DNA from: Chromatiaceae bacterium
Lineage (GTDB): Bacteria > Pseudomonadota > Gammaproteobacteria > Chromatiales > Chromatiaceae
NCBI GenBank assembly: GCA_024235395.1
Contig: JACKMK010000002.1
Coordinates: forward strand, 310,001-374,000
Length of the DNA stretch: 64,000 bases
Direction: 5' to 3'
Part shown: positions 60,118 through 64,000 of the stretch, in pieces
How the letters are laid out: each line of letters starts with the position of its first letter
Numbering within the stretch: position 1 is the first letter of the stretch
Position numbers and translations under genes: made by a program
Notes under the pieces: generated by a model
The model's database searches: none
Told to the model about the DNA's origin: nothing
What the model saw: only the letters and a program-made list of their open reading frames with translations

Positions 60118-60513
60118 TCATTCACAACGGCCCACCAGGAAGCTCAGTTGGCCGACGAAGAAGATCACCAGCACCAGGCTGCCGGTCGCCATCAGATTTC
60201 GCTGCACGGTGTTGACGCGCGGCTTTCCGAAGAGCGCCTGGACCAGCCGCTGCCCGAAAGACAACCCGGGCTGCCGGATCGACGTCTCGCGGATCGCCAA
60301 GTACATCGCCGCACCCTGCAAGACGATCGCCAGCGCCAAAAGAGGCAGCGCAAAGGCATCGAAACGACACCCTAGTGTGATGACCCTGTTGGCGAAACTG
60401 CCGCTGCCCTGCAGATCGGCACCGGAGACCAGCAGCATGACGTGCGCTGCGACGACCAAGATCGCGATGGCCGCGCCCAGCGCGGAAACGATGCCTGAGT
60501 AGGTGATCTTCAT
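60118..60513 (-). CDS. small integral membrane protein, hypothetical
   Basis: The 131-residue product has three hydrophobic helices (IVSALGAAIAILVVAAHVMLLV; FALPLLALAIVLQGAAMYLAI; NLMATGSLVLVIFFVGQLSFL) separated by short polar loops. No domain is recognised. It ends 140 bp before the small secreted gene. The 222 bp beyond its start (60514-60735) carry nothing that I can support. Confidence 0.6.
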   Translation of the reverse strand: MKITYSGIVSALGAAIAILVVAAHVMLLVSGADLQGSGSFANRVITLGCRFDAFALPLLALAIVLQGAAMYLAIRETSIRQPGLSFGQRLVQALFGKPRVNTVQRNLMATGSLVLVIFFVGQLSFLVGRCE

Positions 60514-60735
60514 AGTCCGCTACCCGGCGGCCTTAATTGCCAAACGAGACGAATGACGGTGTGCAGCGGCTGCGGCTGCCGCTTGGTACGCCCCTCGGCC
60601 CGGGTACGAGTATCGGACCTTCTGGCCGCGTCCCTGTGTCACCGGACGACATCGGCCAGGCCGTACCGTCCACGGAGGAGAACCGCCAGGCGCCTGTGTG
60701 GCGGGGCTGGCGGACAGATTGCGGGCGGCGTGTCG

Positions 60736-61224
60736 TCAGTCGCCGATCTCGGCTTTCTCGATCACGACAGGCTCGGTCGGCACGTCGGAATGACCGGCGC
60801 GATTGGTCGTCTCGACGGCCTTGATCTTGTTCACCACGTCCATGCCGTCAGTGACCTTGCCGAACACGCAGTAGCCCCAGCCGTCCTGTCCCGGGTGGTC
60901 CAGGAAGCCGTTGTCTTTCACGTTGATGAAGAACTGCGCGGTGGCCGAATGCGGCTGCATGGTGCGCGCCATCGCGATGCTGCCGGTAACGTTGCTCAGC
61001 CCGTTCTTGGCCTCGTTCTCGATCGGGTCGCGGGTTGGCTTCTGCGTCATGTCGGGCAGGAAGCCGCCACCCTGGATCATGAAATTGTTGATCACCCGGT
61101 GGAAGATGGTGCCGTCGAAATGGCCGTCGCGCACGTATTGCTCGAAGTTGGCGCAGGTCTTGGGGGCCTTGTCGTGGTCGAGTTCGATGACGATGTCGCC
61201 CATGCTGGTCTTCAAGGTGATCAT
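60736..61224 (-). CDS. ppiB: cytoplasmic peptidyl-prolyl cis-trans isomerase PpiB
   Basis: The 162-residue cyclophilin has DIVIELDHDKAPKTCANFEQYV, the active-site FHRVINNFMIQGGGF, the arginine and phenylalanine of MARTMQPHSATAQFFINV, and VFGKVTDGMDVVNKI. No signal peptide is present. It follows the periplasmic paralogue with 45 bp between, so the two probably form one transcript. Confidence 0.96.
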   Translation of the reverse strand: MITLKTSMGDIVIELDHDKAPKTCANFEQYVRDGHFDGTIFHRVINNFMIQGGGFLPDMTQKPTRDPIENEAKNGLSNVTGSIAMARTMQPHSATAQFFINVKDNGFLDHPGQDGWGYCVFGKVTDGMDVVNKIKAVETTNRAGHSDVPTEPVVIEKAEIGD

Positions 61225-61269
61225 GAGTGCTCCTGGTCGATGGATTCGGTGGTTGCGGCTTGGGTGATG

Positions 61270-61833
61270 TCAGGGCAGGCGGGTGACCGATTCGATCGTC
61301 ACGGTCTCCTTCGGCACGTCGCGATGCCCGGCGCGGGTGCCGGTCGGGACGTCCGCGATCGCATCGACCACGTCCATGCCGTCGACGACCTTGCCGAACA
61401 CTGCGTAGCCCCATCCGTCGAAGCTCGGATAGTCGAGGTTGGTGTTGTCCTTGTGATTGATGAAGAACTGGGCGGTCGCCGAGTGCGGCGCATTGGTGCG
61501 CGCCATCGCGATGCTGCCGCGTGCGTTCTTCAGCCCGTTCTTCGCCTCGTTTTCGACTGGTTCGCGGGTCGGTTTCTTCTCCATGTCCGGCAGCATGCCG
61601 CCGCCCTGGATCATGAATCCGCTGATGACGCGGTGGAAGATGGTGCCGTCGTAGAAGCCATCGTCGACATAGGTGAGGAAGTTCTCGACCGTCTTGGGGG
61701 CCTTTTCGGCATCCAGTTCCAGGGTGATATCGCCTTTACTGGTCTTCATCAGGACACGCGCGTTTTCGGCATTCACCTGCAGTGCAGTGGCCAGCAACAG
61801 CGCGCTGACCAGCAGTGGGATCCGGGATTTCAT
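61270..61833 (-). CDS. ppiA: periplasmic peptidyl-prolyl cis-trans isomerase PpiA
   Basis: The 187-residue cyclophilin has a signal peptide (MKSRIPLLVSALLLATALQVNA), then DITLELDAEKAPKTVENFL, FHRVISGFMIQGGGML, MARTNAPHSATAQFFIN and VFGKVVDGMDVVDAI. The tandem arrangement with ppiB suggests duplication followed by export of one copy. A perfect inverted repeat lies 29 bases before its start. Confidence 0.95.
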   Translation of the reverse strand: MKSRIPLLVSALLLATALQVNAENARVLMKTSKGDITLELDAEKAPKTVENFLTYVDDGFYDGTIFHRVISGFMIQGGGMLPDMEKKPTREPVENEAKNGLKNARGSIAMARTNAPHSATAQFFINHKDNTNLDYPSFDGWGYAVFGKVVDGMDVVDAIADVPTGTRAGHRDVPKETVTIESVTRLP

Positions 61834-61861
61834 TCGTTCGACCCATTGGATGGATGAAAGG

Positions 61862-61880
61862 GGTCGCTAGTGTAGCGACC
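61862..61880. promoter_or_regulatory. inverted repeat upstream of ppiA
   Basis: GGTCGCTA and TAGCGACC (8 bp each) with a 3-nt centre. It may be a regulator-binding site or a leader hairpin of ppiA; no regulator gene is adjacent. Confidence 0.4.
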
Positions 61881-62012
61881 TCGGCGGGGCGACAAAACCC
61901 CGGGGCGTGGGTGGGGGCGGCCGGCCGTGCCCCCGGTACTCGGGCAAAGCGACCGTTTCAGTTAGTATTCACCCTCGATCAACCGCTTCACCGCTGCACC
62001 CTCCGGATCCCG

Positions 62013-63521
62013 ATGCTGAACCTGTACAACGACCTGACCCGCACCAAAGAGCCCTTCGAGCCGCTGCACCCGGGCCGCGTGAACATGTATGTCTGCGGCA
62101 TGACGGTCTACGACCTGTGCCACCTCGGGCATGCGCGCGTCATGGTGGTGTTTGACGTGGTCGCGCGCTACCTGCGCCTGCTGGGTTACGACGTGACCTA
62201 CGTACGCAACATCACCGACATAGACGACAAGATCATCAACCGGGCGAACGAGCGCGGCGAACCGTTCCAGGCGCTGACCGAGCGTTTCATCCGGGCGATG
62301 CACGAGGACGCCGCGGCGCTGGGCGTGCTGCCGCCGGACCAGGAGCCACGTGCGACCGAGCACCTGCCCGACATCATCGACATGATCGAACGCCTGATCG
62401 AGCGCAGGCATGCCTATGTCGCCGACAACGGTGACGTCTACTACGACGTCAACAGCTTCCCCGGGTACGGTCGGCTGTCGGGCAAATCGCTCGCCGACCT
62501 GCAGGCCGGGGCGCGTGTCGAGCCCGGCGAGGCCAAGCGCAATCCGCTGGACTTCGCGCTGTGGAAGGCGGCCAAGCCCGGCGAACCCGCCTGGGAGTCG
62601 CCGTGGGGCCCGGGGCGGCCGGGTTGGCACATCGAGTGCTCGGCGATGTCGACCAAGGCGCTCGGTGACACCTTCGACATTCATGGCGGCGGCGCCGACC
62701 TGACTTTTCCGCACCACGAGAACGAGATCGCCCAGTCCGAGGGTGCGACCGGTCATCCGTTCGTCCGCTACTGGATGCACAACGGCTTCGTGCGCATCAA
62801 CGACGAGAAGATGTCGAAATCCCTGAACAACTTCTTCACCGTGCGCGAGATCCTGGCGCGCTACCGGGCCGAGGAGATACGTTACTTCATTCTGACCAGC
62901 CAGTACCGCAGCCCGCTGAACTTCGGCGACGAGCAGCTGGACAACGCGCGCGCCGCGCTGACGCGCCTGTACACGGCGCTGCGGGGTCTGCCGGATGCGG
63001 AGCCGGCGGTCGACGAGGCGCTCGAGGCGCGTTTCCACGCGGCGATGCAGGATGACTTCAACACCCCCGAGGCGCTCGCCGCGCTGTTTGAACTGGCGCG
63101 CGAGCTGAACCGGGCGCGGGCCGAGGAGCCGGCGCGCGCCGCGGCGCTCGCGTCCCTGCTGCGTCGGCTCGGTGCTGTGCTCGGCCTGCTGCAGGATGAT
63201 CCGGAGACGGTTTTGAAATCGGGACCTCCGCGTGTGACTGGCCATTTGCATGCGCGGGAAAACGGGAGCGATGTGGCCGCGATCACTGGAAACGTGCGCG
63301 TAACCGGTCAATTGCAAGCGACGGAAGTGGGAAGTGACGTCGCATCATTCGCCGGACATGTTGGGCTCACCGAAGAACACATAGAAGCGTTGATTGCCAA
63401 GCGCACTGCGGCCAAAAAAGACAAGAACTGGTCCGAGGCCGATGCGATCCGCGACCAGTTGAAGGCGGCCGGGATCGTGTTGGAAGACGCACCCGGTGGG
63501 ACGACCTGGCGACGCGCATGA
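62013..63521 (+). CDS. cysS: cysteinyl-tRNA synthetase with C-terminal repeat insertion
   Basis: The 502-residue enzyme charges tRNA-Cys. The HIGH-type motif is CHLGHARVMVVFD, zinc ligands include CGMTVYD and the GWHIECSAMS cysteine-histidine set with HHENEIAQSE, and the KMSKS loop is EKMSKSLNNFF. The family norm is about 460 residues. The extra length is an insertion near residues 400-450, with two similar 21-residue copies (407-427 and 429-449, starting RVTGHLHAREN and RVTGQLQATEV) separated by one residue. It interrupts the anticodon-binding end domain before LTEEHIEALIAKRTAAKK. ATG 62013 gives a normal N-terminus; weak upstream RBS. Confidence 0.94.
   Translation: MLNLYNDLTRTKEPFEPLHPGRVNMYVCGMTVYDLCHLGHARVMVVFDVVARYLRLLGYDVTYVRNITDIDDKIINRANERGEPFQALTERFIRAMHEDAAALGVLPPDQEPRATEHLPDIIDMIERLIERRHAYVADNGDVYYDVNSFPGYGRLSGKSLADLQAGARVEPGEAKRNPLDFALWKAAKPGEPAWESPWGPGRPGWHIECSAMSTKALGDTFDIHGGGADLTFPHHENEIAQSEGATGHPFVRYWMHNGFVRINDEKMSKSLNNFFTVREILARYRAEEIRYFILTSQYRSPLNFGDEQLDNARAALTRLYTALRGLPDAEPAVDEALEARFHAAMQDDFNTPEALAALFELARELNRARAEEPARAAALASLLRRLGAVLGLLQDDPETVLKSGPPRVTGHLHARENGSDVAAITGNVRVTGQLQATEVGSDVASFAGHVGLTEEHIEALIAKRTAAKKDKNWSEADAIRDQLKAAGIVLEDAPGGTTWRRA
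63231..63359 (+). repeat. direct repeat inserted in cysS
   Basis: Two 21-codon copies at 63231-63293 and 63297-63359 (period 66 bases) encode RVTGxLxAxExGSDVAxxxGx. The stretch is less GC-rich than the flanking cysS and uses other codons. It looks like an in-frame insertion. Confidence 0.75.
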
Positions 63522-63871
63522 ATCCCGCTGTGCAAAACCGGCAGATGCGGGTGTTCTACCGGGATTACGCGAACGACCGCGCGGTGCCCTCGAGTCGACC
63601 GGAATGGCTGCCGCTCGAGCGGATCGCGCCGATGGCCGGACAGGTGCTGATCGCCCCTGACAACTTCTTCGGTGTGATCGACCAGAATGACGTGATTCTG
63701 CAGTGTTATCTGGCGGACGCCCCGGACACCGTCACGCTGGAGCTGGTCTACCCGGAGGCAACCGGCTGCCTGCGTCTCCGCCTGCCGATCGCGGCCGCGT
63801 TGGAGTGTCTGACCGGCTTGCCGTCGGTGTTCGATGAGTCGCTGCTGAGAGGGGCGCAATACGTTGACTGA
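63518..63871 (+). CDS. hypothetical protein coupled to cysS
   Basis: The 117-residue product overlaps the cysS stop by 4 bases (ATGA). It has mixed alpha/beta character (MRVFYRDYANDRAVPSSRPEWLPL; PDNFFGVIDQNDVILQCYL; TVTLELVYPEATGCLRLRLP), no signal and no membrane helix. No family is recognised. Two cysteines are present in separate strands. It may be co-expressed with the synthetase. Confidence 0.65.
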   Translation: MNPAVQNRQMRVFYRDYANDRAVPSSRPEWLPLERIAPMAGQVLIAPDNFFGVIDQNDVILQCYLADAPDTVTLELVYPEATGCLRLRLPIAAALECLTGLPSVFDESLLRGAQYVD

Positions 63872-64000
63872 ACAGACTCTGCCGAACGCTGTCTCGGAGC
63901 GGATATCGGATGTGCGTCCGCTGGTCCTGCAGGGCGAAGTGGATGCCGCGATGGAGCTCAGCGGTGTCGCGCTGGCCGGCGACTTCCTCGCGCTCGGTGC
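63864..64000 (+). CDS. start of an uncharacterised gene, truncated by the window edge
   Basis: From TTG 63864 the frame is open to the last base (45 complete codons plus a partial one), overlapping the previous stop by 8 bases, with GAGAGGGG about 9 bases upstream. The reading begins TEQTLPNAVSERISDVRPL and ends GVALAGDFLALG. No family can be named from so short a piece. Confidence 0.5.
   Translation, partial: MTEQTLPNAVSERISDVRPLVLQGEVDAAMELSGVALAGDFLALG

Noticed and set aside
60553..61857. Open frame of 434 codons on the plus strand
   Set aside because: Antisense to both cyclophilin genes, which are unmistakable.

Overview
The window is about 64 kb of GC-rich, densely coded DNA from a motile gammaproteobacterium. 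The evidence is the FimV gene, the rpsP-rimM-trmD-rplS operon, ypjD next to ffh, LpxH, a PEP-CTERM protein, and sigma-54 plus sigma-28 type flagellar promoters. A Chromatiales or Ectothiorhodospira-like lineage seems plausible, but no rRNA or tRNA gene is present to settle it.

Layout. 1-1310: end of flgK, then flgL. 1387-7806: an outer-membrane OmpA-type protein with Pro-rich and Trp/Gly/Asn-rich repeats, a CHAD protein translationally coupled to a ParA-type ATPase, and fimV. 8085-31582: about 24 kb of plus-strand genes, nearly all touching or overlapping. They make and use nucleotide sugars: a pseudaminic acid pathway (pseB, pseC, a sialidase-fold protein, pseI, a SpsF-PseG fusion, a HAD phosphatase, an ATP-grasp enzyme), a second coupled module (UDP-glucuronate decarboxylase-like enzyme, acylneuraminate-type cytidylyltransferase, SIS isomerase, 2-hydroxyacid dehydrogenase, inositol-phosphatase-like enzyme, methyltransferase, Gfo/Idh oxidoreductase), then glycosyltransferases, DUF115/MptE-like proteins, a CDP-paratose-epimerase-like enzyme and a paired-TPR methyltransferase. 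31605-35696: three minus-strand genes converge on these (methyltransferase, a second paired-TPR protein, a Maf-like protein). 35868-41401: flagellar filament genes: flagellin (-), fliW (-), flagellin (+), flaG, fliD, fliS, fliT. The whole 8-41 kb block reads as a flagellin glycosylation and filament assembly island.

41398-47058: housekeeping genes (ypjD-like, ffh, an OmpA-tailed envelope protein, a DUF2452-like gene, rpsP, rimM, trmD, rplS). 47349-64000: mixed single genes: PEP-CTERM protein, GST, SLC13/RCK transporter, CobW-type GTPase, a TolQ/MotA-like plus MotB-like pair, DUF455 ferritin-like protein, lpxH, AEC transporter, GIY-YIG protein, a TetR regulator divergent from a DUF2852 gene with two identical-pattern operators, two cyclophilins, cysS with an internal repeat insertion, and two uncharacterised genes at the end.

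The most notable signals are: two proteins built from exact 68-residue paired-TPR units on either side of the Maf/DUF115 genes; opposite promoter classes for the two flagellins (sigma-54 and sigma-28); a CHAD-ParA pair beside the polar landmark gene fimV; and a proton-channel pair lacking the usual peptidoglycan-binding domain. No CRISPR array, insertion sequence, phage gene, tRNA or rRNA was seen. All functional calls come from reading the sequence; no database search was run.
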